64,000 nucleotides of DNA from Siphonodentalium dalli. Its lineage: Eukaryota; Mollusca; Scaphopoda; Gadilida; Siphonodentaliidae. The translations under genes and the position numbers were made by a program. The DNA is taken from NCBI GenBank assembly GCA_032622095.1, contig CP136064.1:143611954-143675953 (forward strand). Direction: 5' to 3'. Below the pieces are notes generated by a model that saw only the letters and a program-made list of their open reading frames with translations, ran no database searches and was not told where the DNA came from. How positions within the stretch are numbered: position 1 is the stretch's first letter; every line of letters starts with the position of its first letter. Below are positions 47,087-58,409 of this stretch, in pieces.

Positions 47087-47215
47087 GGGTGGCTATCGCT
47101 TTCCACAATAACTCAAGGATATGTTAATCAATAGAGAGGTCATGTCAAAGAGTTCTCCACCTTGATAGTGTTTGTGTACATGGGGAACTTTAAACGTGAA
47201 AAGCGATAGCCACCC
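47087..47215. repeat. Central spacer of F2
   Basis: Reverse complement of 10381-10510, with GGGTGGCTATCGCTTTCCAC at one end and its inverse GTGAAAAGCGATAGCCACCC at the other. It is more conserved between F1 and F2 than the surrounding minisatellites. Confidence 0.8.
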
Positions 47216-48110
47216 ATTACCACACAGTCATTCCATATATGCATAAACACCACATACATAACAATATAGTGACCAACTGTATAAACGTACACCTGACCCA
47301 TGACCATGGATGGCCATACAGCCATGCGTCACAATGCAAGTACACCGGGTATAATCCAAAAGATGACCCATAACCATAGAGTCACTCCTTGTATACCCAT
47401 TCATCTCACCATTGGCCATACGGTCATCCCATGTATACCTATTCTCCACACACACATGGTCAAATAGACATTCAATATATACATCAACACCGCAACAATG
47501 ACCATATAGTCACCTCGGGTATACATATCCACCTCACCAATGGTCATATAGCCACTCGCTTCATACACATACCCTCATCCGTGGCACCTGGTATACTCCT
47601 TCATCTGACCTATGGCCATATAGTCACCCCGTGTGTACCTATTCAAAACATTCATACATGATCATGGTCAATCATTGTATATATATTCACCTCACCCTTG
47701 GCCATGTCACTCCCTGTATCCCTATTTGTCACACCATAGCAGAATAGCCACTCAAGATATACTAATACTCCCCAGCCATGTCAGTATATTCAATCCATGT
47801 ATGCATATGCACATCATCCATGGCCATATAGCCGCTCGCTATATACACATACCCCTCGCCCATGACCATATAGCAACACATGTGTATGCCCGTATAACCT
47901 ACACATGACCATACCGCAACGAGTCACCAAGCAGGAACACCGGGTATACTCATACACCTGACACATGACAATTTAGTCACTCCCTGCATAGCTATTCATT
48001 ACATTTATGATCATACAGTCACTCATTGTATACATACATGTACTCGTCTCACCATTGACCATACAATAACTCCCTGTATACCTATTCACCTTACCTATGA
48101 TCATATAGTA
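47216..48110 (-). repeat. GTATAC minisatellite, right arm of F2
   Basis: Inverted array corresponding to the left arm of F1; about 20 units. Confidence 0.8.
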
Positions 48111-49318
48111 ACTCCCTGGCATTCACCCTATATCCAGTTGATATGTTTTATCATAATGGACCAGAATAGCCACATATTATGGTTCATCTCAGTTCCGTTT
48201 CAAAGTTCTGCCCATTTCCTTTCAATAATATGACAAGAATCACAAAAGAGGTTCTCCGCCAAATTTCATACTGCAACTTTAAAATGAATTTGTCATGCCC
48301 CATACGGAACTGGAACAAACATAATAGAACGTGGTTGTCAGCTAATTAACTAACACGTATAATAACCAAGTGAGTCACAATTTAATACCTTGTTGGATAA
48401 CGCAGAGAATAATGTTCGGGATATATGTAAAAAAAATAACTTTTACAAATTTGGTTGCCATTTTGGAAGCCATCTTGAGCAATTTGGTCTATAAACACCG
48501 TAGTGTGACACATTTAAGATAGACCAAAACAATAAATACCTTTGATACCAATGATAGTTGCATTTTACTTTTAAAAATTGTCCAATTGTCCAATTTTTGC
48601 CGATATTTATGTCAAGTTTGTGAGAGAAATATCCAATATTTCTGGTGATGTCAGTGGTGACAATAGAAACAATGATCCATGGTGCATCAGACATGTAAGT
48701 ATTCAATGTATATAATACAGATTAGCCAATTGTATATATCAACCACAACTTGTAAGCCATTGCAGGACACCCTGGGACAATATTTACCATTTTTCATATT
48801 TTCGGCGGCCATTTTGGAAATGTTCTACACCAATTTCATTCCCATTGAAGTAAAACATCCGTCCAATAAAATAAAGCACATAGTTGTTGACATTCTATAT
48901 TAACATCCTGTGTGGTTTGTCGTTAAAATGACTATCAAGACCGTCTTGCAAAAAAATCGAAAATTTCACCCCTCTTTTTCAAATCCTCTTTCTGTATCTA
49001 TTACTGAACCCTCGTCAATGGCAAATGTCTTAAAATGACGCTATAATATCACGCTTGATGCCTGTCTCAAATACATTGCCATTTACTAGGATTAATGTGA
49101 AGAAAAATGGAAGATATGGTGAGATATTAATTAAATTTCCTATTTTTGTGCATATGACGTCATTTTTCGGTGGCCATTTTGATTTTTTTTCGAAATTATT
49201 TGCCGTCATTTTGAAGAAGGACATCATACCAACAAAATGGCATAAATTTTGTCTGTGTCTTTTGCTAACAACCGATCTATTACAACGATTAAATACAGCA
49301 AAATCGTGGACCCGACTA

Positions 49319-50445
49319 TGAGGGATTAGAAGAAAATTCAAGAAATCCTAGATTCTTATCATCAATACTGTCTAGACTGGAAACTCAGCATTAACTGCTC
49401 TAAAACAAAAATTGTTGTATTTGGCCAAGGGAAATATGAAGATGAGATCTTCTATATTGGAAATGAGCCTATAGAATTATCCAAAAGTTATAAGTATCTT
49501 GGGGTGACATTTAGCAATGAGAACCAATTATTTATTGATGAAAAGAAAAAAAGGTGTGCTGTGGCCAAAAAGGCTATGTTCTCACTCATTCACAAAATGA
49601 GAAAATCACATCTAACCTTTGATGTTATAATTGATATATATAATAAAGCAATCTTACCAACCCTCACATATGGATGTGAAGTATGGGGATATGGTTCTAA
49701 TGCTATGATTGAGACAACAGAGTTATGGTTTTTTAAATTCATCTTGGGCTTGAAAACTACAACACCGACTGCTATGGTATATGGTGAACTGGGCATAATC
49801 CCAGTTTCAACTATAATTAAACACAAAATGTTATGTTACTGGACCAGAATAATTGAAGGCGAAGGCTGGAAATTGACAAAAATACTATATGATTCAATGA
49901 TTTGTAGTAAAAAAACTAAGCGTGCCTTTAAATGGGTGAATGGCATCAGAAAAATATTAAATGAAACTGGAATGTCATTTATTTGGAGCGACCAAAATTT
50001 ATGTAGAAGTAAATGGTTCAAAAATGGACTAAGAGATATGCACATGCAAGAATGGAGGGGTAAACTTGATACTTCTAATAAATACATATTTTATAGAGCA
50101 GTTAAACACAATTATGCAATGGAACCATATCTCAAATACTTCAACCAATCAGATGCAAAGGTCATAGCAAGATTTAGAACCAGAAACCATAGACTCCCTA
50201 TAGAAACTGGTGATTGGGAGGAATTGGATCTCTCAAAGAGAATTTGTAAAGCCTGTAATGAAGGTATAGGTGATGAAGATCATGCTATTTTAGTGTGCAA
50301 AACACTCCGAATGAAATGTATGGATAAGTACTTCTATGAAAGACCAAGTGTGTTCAAACTAAATGAGTTATTTAATTTGAACACTGATAAATTAAAGCCA
50401 ATTGTAAGACTTATCAGAGAAATACCTAAGATTTTATGTGCTTAG
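49319..50445 (+). pseudogene. LINE ORF2, 3' part: RT thumb and C-terminal CxxC...H..C motif
   Basis: Resumes directly after F2. A short block out of frame (GLEE) is followed by IQEILDSYHQYCLDWKLSIN, KTKIVVFG and YKYLGVTFSNE. An open frame from 49504 to the TAG ending at 50445 contains ILPTLTYGCEVWGYG and, near the end, RICKACNEGIGDEDHAILVC, a Cys/His motif common at the C-terminus of many animal LINE ORF2 proteins. It completes the RT interrupted at 44225. One frameshift lies near 49340, and otherwise this part is open for over 300 codons. Confidence 0.85.
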
Positions 50446-50592
50446 AAACACTAATGATTTACAATTTAGCAGCCACAACCCCTATCAAATGAAATGTGAA
50501 TTTACTGCATACACAATACTCAAAACCCACTTATATGAAGTGAGAATGACATAACCCGGGAATTAAGGCCCACTATATGTACTAGTGCTTCA
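50446..50592 (+). other. LINE 3' untranslated region
   Basis: Non-coding sequence following the ORF2 stop, interrupted by the hAT-type MITE. The LINE 3' end beyond 51478 is not defined. Confidence 0.5.
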
Positions 50593-51477
50593 TAGGGTTG
50601 AAACGATTAATCGACTAGTCGTAGACGACCCTGAAATGTCAGAACGTCGACTCTGAATTTTGCCGTTGACTAGTCGGAACATAGTGTATTAGTTCCATGT
50701 ATAACGTTTTCAAGATCGATTCCGACATAAACGGTGTTAACTGTGTGTAAGTTATGGTAAGTATAACGTTTGGTGGCACCCGGAATTGACAGTGTTACTA
50801 GTATAGACACACACGGTGACCCGACTATTAATTGAAAGAATGAAATTGACAACACAATGTCTCACTCGTCGTTTGAGGTCAAAGACATCACTGCGACATG
50901 ATGGCAATGATTGACGCGGCTTTATCGTTTGTCAGAGACCGCTTTGATCTAGACACTGTATATTTCAATTGATCAATTGAAGGTCGCTTAAGGTGACGTC
51001 ATTGTTGCTACCGTATATAAATGATACTGACATTAAGAACTGGCTATCGTATTCTACAACATAGCCTATTCTATAGGGCGTATTTAGTCGGAACATTAAC
51101 ATTTTATAGTGACACCGCTCGGCACCGGTTTATTGGTGATCACATGACTAAACGAAATCTCGAACGCTGATATTAAATTTAAAACCTGTATAAATGATCG
51201 AGTTTTTAATCATTATCCACCACATGTCTAATTATATAATTACATTCAGTGTGTTGGATAAATATCAAGATGTTTACAGTATTATTTCCCAAATAAATTG
51301 GTGTCTATGCAATAGACCGTCATTGCATCAGTCATCAGTGTACGCCATGTACGATGAATTTTCCGTACCATGTTATGTTTTTTAAAAGTTTTGATATCGG
51401 GTACCGACTAGTTGACGCAACGCGACTTTTGGGTATCGACTAGTCGACTCTGAAATTCACTAATCATTTCAACACTA
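50593..51477. mobile_element. hAT-type MITE with 8-bp duplication
   Basis: The termini TAGGGTTGAAACGATTAATC and ...CTAATCATTTCAACACTA form imperfect inverted repeats, with GACTAGTCG steps inside both ends. It is flanked by identical GTGCTTCA at 50585-50592 and 51478-51485. It is 885 bp long without a transposase. The 8-bp duplication and T/CAGGGTTGAAACG-type end fit the hAT superfamily. Confidence 0.9.
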
Positions 51478-52440
51478 GTGCTTCAGGCACTATTTAAAAC
51501 ATTACAAACCCGACTATACATGTTGCTGCATATGGCAACACCATCGACATTGATGGAATTATAACTGACCGTGATGGCATGGCGGCCATTTAAGACTAGC
51601 ACCAGACTGAAATGACCTCTCATATGGAGAGTATACTTAATTGTATAAATTGTGTATATATTTTCATTATAAATTACAAATCAAGTCCAAAATAATTATT
51701 ATTTGATTTGTATAAAAATGTATATGATGTTTAATCATAAATGTGATAAATAATAATCGTCATGTCTGAACATAAAACCTCTCACTCTGGCTCAACTACA
51801 TTAGTAATACTAATAGTAATGGGTAAGCACTTGCACAAATAAATTTCTGCTTTCTCTCAGACTATAAATGTTAAAACCTACATATGACTTTAACTTAAGA
51901 TGTTACAATTTACATCTGACACTTAAATGAGACAGACAATTCCAATGATTTTGCTGTACCGCACTTTCCATGTAGGGACTAGTACCGGTATTAAACATAA
52001 TAAATATGATGCACCAGCAGCTCCTAAGTAGCAAAAGGCTAACCATGTAACTATATATTAGTGGATAAAATGTGTACCATTAATTAGTTGCTGAGAATGG
52101 TGGAACAGAGTGAGAGGTGTTAAACGAAGTTCCTTGACACTTGGGCTGAAATTGTATTTACTGGCCGATTGTGCCATTTGTGGATGAGTTAAGTATATTC
52201 CAGTGTAATCTATAATATAATTTATTATTTTAAATTAAGGAATCTGCATATACTTTTGTGAATAAATCATTAACATATAATAACAAGTGTCTGGAAACTG
52301 TAGAGCATATGATACTTGTAAACCGTACCACTTGATAGTGGACTATACTCACCCATTTGAGCAGCAGAGATATTAGTCCTTCCATCTGTCATGAACACCA
52401 TGAATACCCTTGTGACTAATTGCTATTAAAAAGCACTGCG
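51478..52440. other. Probable LINE 3' tail, then unassigned AT-rich DNA
   Basis: No coding frame. 51480-51780 may be the remainder of the LINE 3' region. The rest shows no repeat structure I can name. Confidence 0.4.
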
Positions 52441-52452
52441 GTGTGGCAGTGG

Positions 52453-52525
52453 CTATTCGCCACCCGGGTGGCGAATAGTCATATAACATAGAAATCGCTA
52501 TTCGCCACCCGGGTGGCGAATAGCG
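52453..52525. repeat. Two perfect short palindromes at the FB3 left end
   Basis: 52453-52478 is a 26-bp perfect palindrome and 52496-52525 a 30-bp one, both centred on CACCCGGGTG. The right end of FB3 has only half of each. Confidence 0.95.
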
Positions 52526-53204
52526 TTTATATATTTTCTTTATTTACTCCACATACGGAGAGTATGGTGATCTCGAGCATCGGGAATAATGATTGTCAGT
52601 CCTTACGCAAAAGGCTGTGAGTTGGGTTGCAATATGATAGGGGGGGGTACATAACATTTTTTTTCCTAACACTGGAACTTCAAATACGGCATACAAGCAT
52701 ATTTTAGCTCAAAATTATGTGATCTGTATGACAGGTGGAGATGGAGGAGGGGAGGAGGGGATGGGGTGTTGCATAACTGATTGAGGATTTTAGGGGTGGG
52801 GGAAGGTGTACCGTTTATTGGTCAAAAACTTGGTGTCAGATTATTTGTTGTGCATTATATGTAAGGATTTGTGTACTACATTAGGCGTTAATTTCTTATG
52901 AATAACTTTATTCTTAAAACTTGGATGTCAGATAAGATTTTTATTTTGTGCATTAGATTAGACGATTCTTCGATCATGAACAATCATTTTGTAGACCTGG
53001 AAGTGCAATTGCGAAAAAAAAATTGCTTGGGTGGCGAATAACTTCGTTTTAAAAACTTGGATGTAAGACTCGTTTCTTGTTTTTGTATTACATTAGACGA
53101 TTTTCTACAAAATGATTGTTTATGATCGAAGAATCGTCTAATCTAATGCACAAAATAAAAATCTTATCTGACATCCAAGTTTTAAGAATATAGTTATTCG
53201 CCAC

Positions 53205-54139
53205 TAGAGCTGGGACGGTTATGCGGTTAACCGGTTAACCACCAACTATGGCCGTGACCGGTCACTGATTTGCCGTGGTCGGTTAACCGTAACATCACTA
53301 TTATAGTGTATGATCACTGTGATGGTCAGCTATAACTGGCTATAAGAGGGTTAATCTGTCTCCGTCAATTAAAATGAATCCGAGATTGACGGAACAACAT
53401 CAAACGCGGTGTGTCGGCTCTTTGAAGGCTACATTTAACAGCCTGCCGACGTCAAAACGAAACATCAAAGGGTCAGCACACGTGTGATCTTACAACATTG
53501 TCACATCGCATGACTCGTATTCAGTATTATTATCAGGAAGATAATTGTTTTTGTTATCAACGACTAGTTATTTCTTGAGACTCCCGGCCCTTCAATCCAT
53601 TCCCCCCCCCCCCCCCCCCCCCCCGGACAACATCACATACCAACGTATATGTAAGTATTTCATTAAGAATAAATAATAATTGTTCGCCCACCCAGCTACC
53701 GGAAATTGCGGAATAATCAATAAAATATTCCGGAATGTATATTAAACCTTTCTAGTCGTCACTTCCGTGTCGGTGTGTTCAGCTTCCCGCCCGATCACAT
53801 ATCCCGATGGCGATGGAGTAATTTTACAAGGACAATAAATATAAACACAACACAGCCTCACAGGGGAATGACATTGTATATTTATTTTATTCAGTAATAA
53901 ATTGAAGATGTGTACTGAATTAGATATGTGATTATGTGTGTCATGGGTGACAACTTCTTTGTATAATGGGCAGGAGCCGTTCTCAAACTTACCATGTCAG
54001 TGAGCATCACAATCATCGCCGTTCTGCATACTGGGCTTACCCACCCATAATAGTACCTATAATATGTGGTTAACCGGTTAATCTCGGTTTTTTGCCGTTC
54101 ATAACCGGTCACGAAAAACCCATAACCGTCCCAGCTCTA
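53205..54139. mobile_element. hAT-type MITE in the centre of FB3
   Basis: The ends TAGAGCTGGGACGGTTATG and ...CATAACCGTCCCAGCTCTA are perfect inverts, followed inside by repeated GGTTAACCGG. The flanks are TTCGCCAC (53197-53204) and TTCGCCGC (54140-54147), an 8-bp duplication with one change. It is 935 bp long, carries a 23-base C run (53602-53624) and has no transposase. Confidence 0.85.
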
Positions 54140-54140
54140 T

Positions 54141-54640
54141 TCGCCGCCACCACCCCCCCCCCCCCCCCCCCCCACCCACTAACCAATTCAGATTTCACAT
54201 TTTTGTTCGCAATTCAAGTTCCAGTTCTATGAAATGATTGATTATGATTGCAGGATCGTCTAATCTAATGCAAAACAATAACAAGCTCATCTGACTCCAT
54301 GTTTTAAGAATAAAATTATTCGCCACCCCCCCCCTCACCAACCAATTCAGATCGCAGATTTTCGTTCGCAATTCCACTTCCAGTTCTATCAAATGATTGA
54401 TTATTATTGCAGGAACGTCTAATCTAATGCAAAACAATAACAAGCTCATCTTACATCCATGTTTTAAGAATAAAATTATTCGCCACCCCCCTCACCAACC
54501 AATTCAGATCGCAGATTTTCGTTCGCAATTCCACTTCCAGTTCTATCAAATGATTGATTATGATTGCAGGAACGTCTAATTTAATGCAAAACAATAACAA
54601 GCTCATCTGACATCCACATTTTAAGAATAAAATTATTATT
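54141..54640 (+). repeat. ~160-bp tandem triplication in the FB3 right arm
   Basis: Units starting CGCCACC near 54142, 54320 and 54480 share CCAACCAATTCAGAT, GTTCGCAATTCCACTTCC and AAAACAATAACAAGCTCATC. The first is longer because of a 21-base C run (54153-54173). Confidence 0.9.
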
Positions 54641-55178
54641 ATGAAGAAATCTAACTGACGTCCGAGATTTAAGAATACTTTTATTCGCCACCCCCCATCT
54701 CAAATTCCAATGACAAATATTTGTCCGAAATGTACTTCTAAACCTTGAAATTAACGCCTAATGTAGTACACAAATCCTTACATATAATGCACAACAAATA
54801 ATCTGACACCAAGTTTTTGACCAATAAACGGTACACCTTCCCCCACCCCCTAAAATCCTCAATCAGTTATGCAACACCCCATCCCCTCCTCCCCTCCTCC
54901 ATCTCCACCTGTCATACAGATCACATCATTTTGAGCTAAAATATGCTTGTATGCCGTATTTGAAGTTCCAGTGTTAGGAAAAAAAATGTTATGTACCCAC
55001 CACCCCCCCCCCCCCCCCCCCCCTCTCATATTGCAACCCAACTCACATCCTTTTGCGTATGGACTGACAATCATTATTCCCGATGCTCGAGATCACCATA
55101 CTCTCCGTATGTGGAGTAAATAAAGAAAATATATCGGGTGGCGAATAGCGATTTCTATGTTATATGACTATTCGCCAC

Positions 55179-56500
55179 TATTGTTGAATTTAATACCGGT
55201 AACAATCGAATTTGATTTATTATTATTGACGGAACTTCGGAAGTAAAATATAAGTTGAACGTTCTCAGTATAGCAATTAACACAAATGTATTGTTTCCAC
55301 AGCATAAATCCACATTGGATGATAGGAAATAAAATCCTGATGAAAAACAAAATATTCCGACCAATTTTGTCGCACTGGTAAAGATAATCACTAGGTCACT
55401 GAAGCGACTCGCCCAGACACCGCATTCCATTTATAAGCAGGTCAGCACGTGCTGACCTAATTACACGACCTTGACACAAGTGAGGCTAACTACCCGGTAT
55501 GCCCAAAGACCAATAAAGAGGGACATGAGTTAAAATTAAATTGCCATTTATCTGGTGGTCCGATGACCCGAATATATTAATATAATTTAAAATATACCAT
55601 GCCAAATCGTAATTATCACAGATATATTGCTGACCAAAAATATTATTGCATGCCCTATGTATTATATGACCTATATGCCGTATATGGATCATTACATAAT
55701 GTACCTTTATTTTACCGGATTAACGTACTTGATTACATTATATGAAATGATTGCTTCTAAAAGTTAGTTGAGACCTGTAAAACATGTAAAAGCGCTGCAA
55801 TGAGACTTTTTCCGCAACAATAATTTGTTTTCCGAGTTATCCCCCTGCATAGCTTTTTTATTTCGGCCAATTTGGCCGGTTACTTCATGTGAGTTTTTCA
55901 TCTGACGTGTGTGTCGGAATAATGATATGGAGGATTTATGTAAATGTTAGCACAAACTACATTTCCAAGTAACGATGGTTTTGTTGTTTATTTTGAGGAA
56001 TAATACCGCGTCGGATGAATTCAGCCCAAATATGTTAACAGTTGTCGTGTAAAACATTCGGCAGTAAGTTAGCGTTATTTAGTATTTGTGGATGTCCTTT
56101 AACATGGGGAAAATAGACTACAGCGCTTGAACGAGCATGTGAATTGTCGTTTTTAATGTATAGCAACTTTATAATCAATAACAGAGGCATTCTCTGTCAA
56201 ATAAGGTCGCTCTATTTACGATACCAATTGGGGAACTTTGTGAATTAAATTACGCGTAAACTTAACCTGCTGCAAATAGAAAAGGTGTCGGAATCGGCGT
56301 ACTCGCCTCAGGGCTAACTCGCCCCAATCGGCGAGTGCCAACTCGGAATAAAAGGCCAACTCGGAATAAAAGATGCATACGGGGTGTTATATGGCGTTTG
56401 GTCCGTTGTTTCTCAATGAATATTATTGAAATTTGGTGTATATGTCCGGGCTGGGACATGGAATACAACAACGTTTGAATTGTTTTTAAATTTACAAATT
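55179..56500. other. No gene seen
   Basis: No recognisable frame. 56285-56345 has short GC-rich mirrored text (CGGCGTACTCGCC / ATCGGCGAGTGCC). 55430-55470 has CAGCACGTGCTGACC, a short palindrome with an E-box. Confidence 0.45.
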
Positions 56501-56559
56501 TGTTGATTTTATTCATTTTGTTTTCGTTCTGAAACACACTATAAAGTGTATATAATATA

Positions 56560-56870
56560 ATAACGAACACGAGACATACATAATTTATAAACTGTTAACA
56601 AAAGATATCAAATTCAATACATAACAAAGATGACTCAGTGGAGTTTATAAAGTGAACATAAAAACATTGAGGTAAGAATCTTTTTAAGGAATGCAACTTT
56701 ATTTAATGATAATAAACACATAAATTAAAATAACAAACATGAGACATACATGATTTATAAACTGTTAACAAAAGATATCAAACTCAATACATGACAAAGA
56801 TGACTCAGTGAAGTTTATAAAGTGAACATAAAAATATTAAGGAAAAAATCTTTTTAAGCATTACTAAACC
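56560..56870 (+). repeat. ~180-bp tandem duplication
   Basis: CGAACACGAGACATACATAA...AGTGAACATAAAAA at 56563-56672 recurs at 56735-56843 with few changes. Confidence 0.85.
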
Positions 56871-56879
56871 GTTTAGCAC

Positions 56880-58200
56880 AGTCCACTTCACTCATCCGAT
56901 CATCACTAAACTTCATATTTATCTTGATATTGATCTATCAGATGAGAGCTATCAAATATTTTTTTAATTTTATAGGAAAAAATGGTCGCCAGCGGCCATA
57001 TTGCATTTACGTTATATGTTATCGCGTCATGTCGATATCTAGTATTAGTTAGAAATTTCACCTTTCCAGATTCATAATTGCTCCATTGACTGTAACAGAT
57101 GGAATTATTCCCCTCTTCGGATAGAGTGTCACTGAAACTCTATTTTGTCAGACTGTGTATAGTCACTGATTATATATGGCAATAATCTGTAATAAGATGT
57201 AGCACTATTTTATTTTATATTTACATGCAGTGCTGTTTTTATACAACAATTCTAATCCCCCCTAGATCATCATGTGATCGACCATACATCGCGCGAGGAC
57301 CTGGTTGAATTAAGGGGGGTTTTATGGATAACTTCTGTCCTCAAGCTAGATTATACTTATGACATTTAATGGCATGTTTCTAACGTGGAGGGTTAGATAT
57401 GCTTGAGACACCACCACTCTTCAATTCACACCAAGTTATCAGCTGTCATATTCGGATATTAGAACCCATAGCCATGATATATGGTTTATTTTGTGTATAC
57501 TAGTAATATTGTTATTTTCAGTACCTTTATATACCAGTACTGTGTATAACAATGCATATAAATTAATCCATGTATACATGTATATTGATTCAACGGATTC
57601 AGTGGTTTTGTCCATAAGTCTATCAAATATGCGGGGAAAACATGGCCACAAGCAGTACACCCTGTTAAATTTCGAATTTCAATCAATTGGCGCACCCTGC
57701 AGCCAGCTTTTATTGGAGAACTTTTTCTCACGTGGATAGTTTGGGTCACCGCTAGATGTGAGCCATGTTTTGTTCTCAAGCTGTCCTTGTGAAGACATCA
57801 CTGCCAGCGGTGATCTGGAATTTTACTATTTTTATGGCTAAATAATTTGGTTGATCCTACAGACGACACCCCTTGTCCGATCGTCACCAGATTCCACAAT
57901 GATCTTCTGGATAACCAGGGTGAGAGTAATCTAATTTTCCCGAATTTCGTTAAAAAACATTACCACAGGCAGCAATTTGGTATCTTACTGTTTGATCATC
58001 TTTTGCGTGACTGAATTGTTTAGCAACTGTACAGTCATATCCCTCATCTGATAGTCACCACACTTTATATTGATCTTCGGGCTGACAACTAGATGGGAGC
58101 TATCGAATGCTTTGAATTTTTTTAGAAAACATTGTCGCCAGCAGTCATCTTCTATTTTGGTTTTTATATACATGTATAGGTATCTCTTCATTCGGATAGT
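56880..58200 (-). repeat. ATGGCC repeat, block 3 (inverted orientation)
   Basis: Degenerate minus-strand copies of the 32150 and 39050 family: CTCATCCGATCATCACTAAACTTCAT near 56890, GCCAGCGGCCAT near 56989, GCACCCTGCAGCC near 57690, CCGATCGTCACCAGATTCCA near 57870, TCATCTGATAGTCACCACAC near 58040. More diverged than block 2. Confidence 0.7.
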
Positions 58201-58409
58201 CAGTATTACGTAGGTACTTCAACTTTCCGCATTCCTGTCATCATTTGAAATATAAAAATTTACCTGATACCATGCACCCTTCAAAATTTGTTTCGTCGTA
58301 TCTATTTTAATGACCCGTATGGTAATATTGATACAGATATATTTGTCAAACATTTCTTTGTACAATATACAGGTATTTAGTTTGTAACTAAATCTAGAAA
58401 TATATAATA

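Larger units (their letters stand above)
44226..49318. mobile_element. Foldback element F, copy 2 (F2), inserted in the LINE RT
   Basis: The left end TAGTCGGGGAGCCAATAAGG (44226) and right end ...GGACCCGACTA (49318) are flanked by TGA at 44223-44225 and TGA at 49319-49321, a 3-bp target duplication. It is 5093 bp long. Inverted arms 44390-45900 and 48110-49297 surround two inverted GTATAC minisatellites and a central spacer (47087-47215). The left terminus is about 170 bp longer than the right. The right end switches at AAATACAGC (49291-49299) into a 12-base unmatched stretch before CCGACTA. It contains no transposase. It is nearly identical to F1 in reversed orientation. Confidence 0.9.
52453..55178. 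mobile_element. Foldback FB3 (TATTCGCCAC family)
   Basis: The left arm (52468-53204) and right arm (54140-55178) are inverted copies, e.g. GTGGCGAATAGTCATATAAC at 52468 against its inverse ending at 55178, and CTCCACATACGGAGAGTATG near 52547 against its inverse near 55100. The motif TATTCGCCAC or its inverse marks the ends and many internal joins (about 52453, 52499, 53031, 53195, 54140, 54318, 54478, 54684, 55137, 55169). A hAT-type MITE occupies the centre. No coding. Target duplication not defined. Confidence 0.8.
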
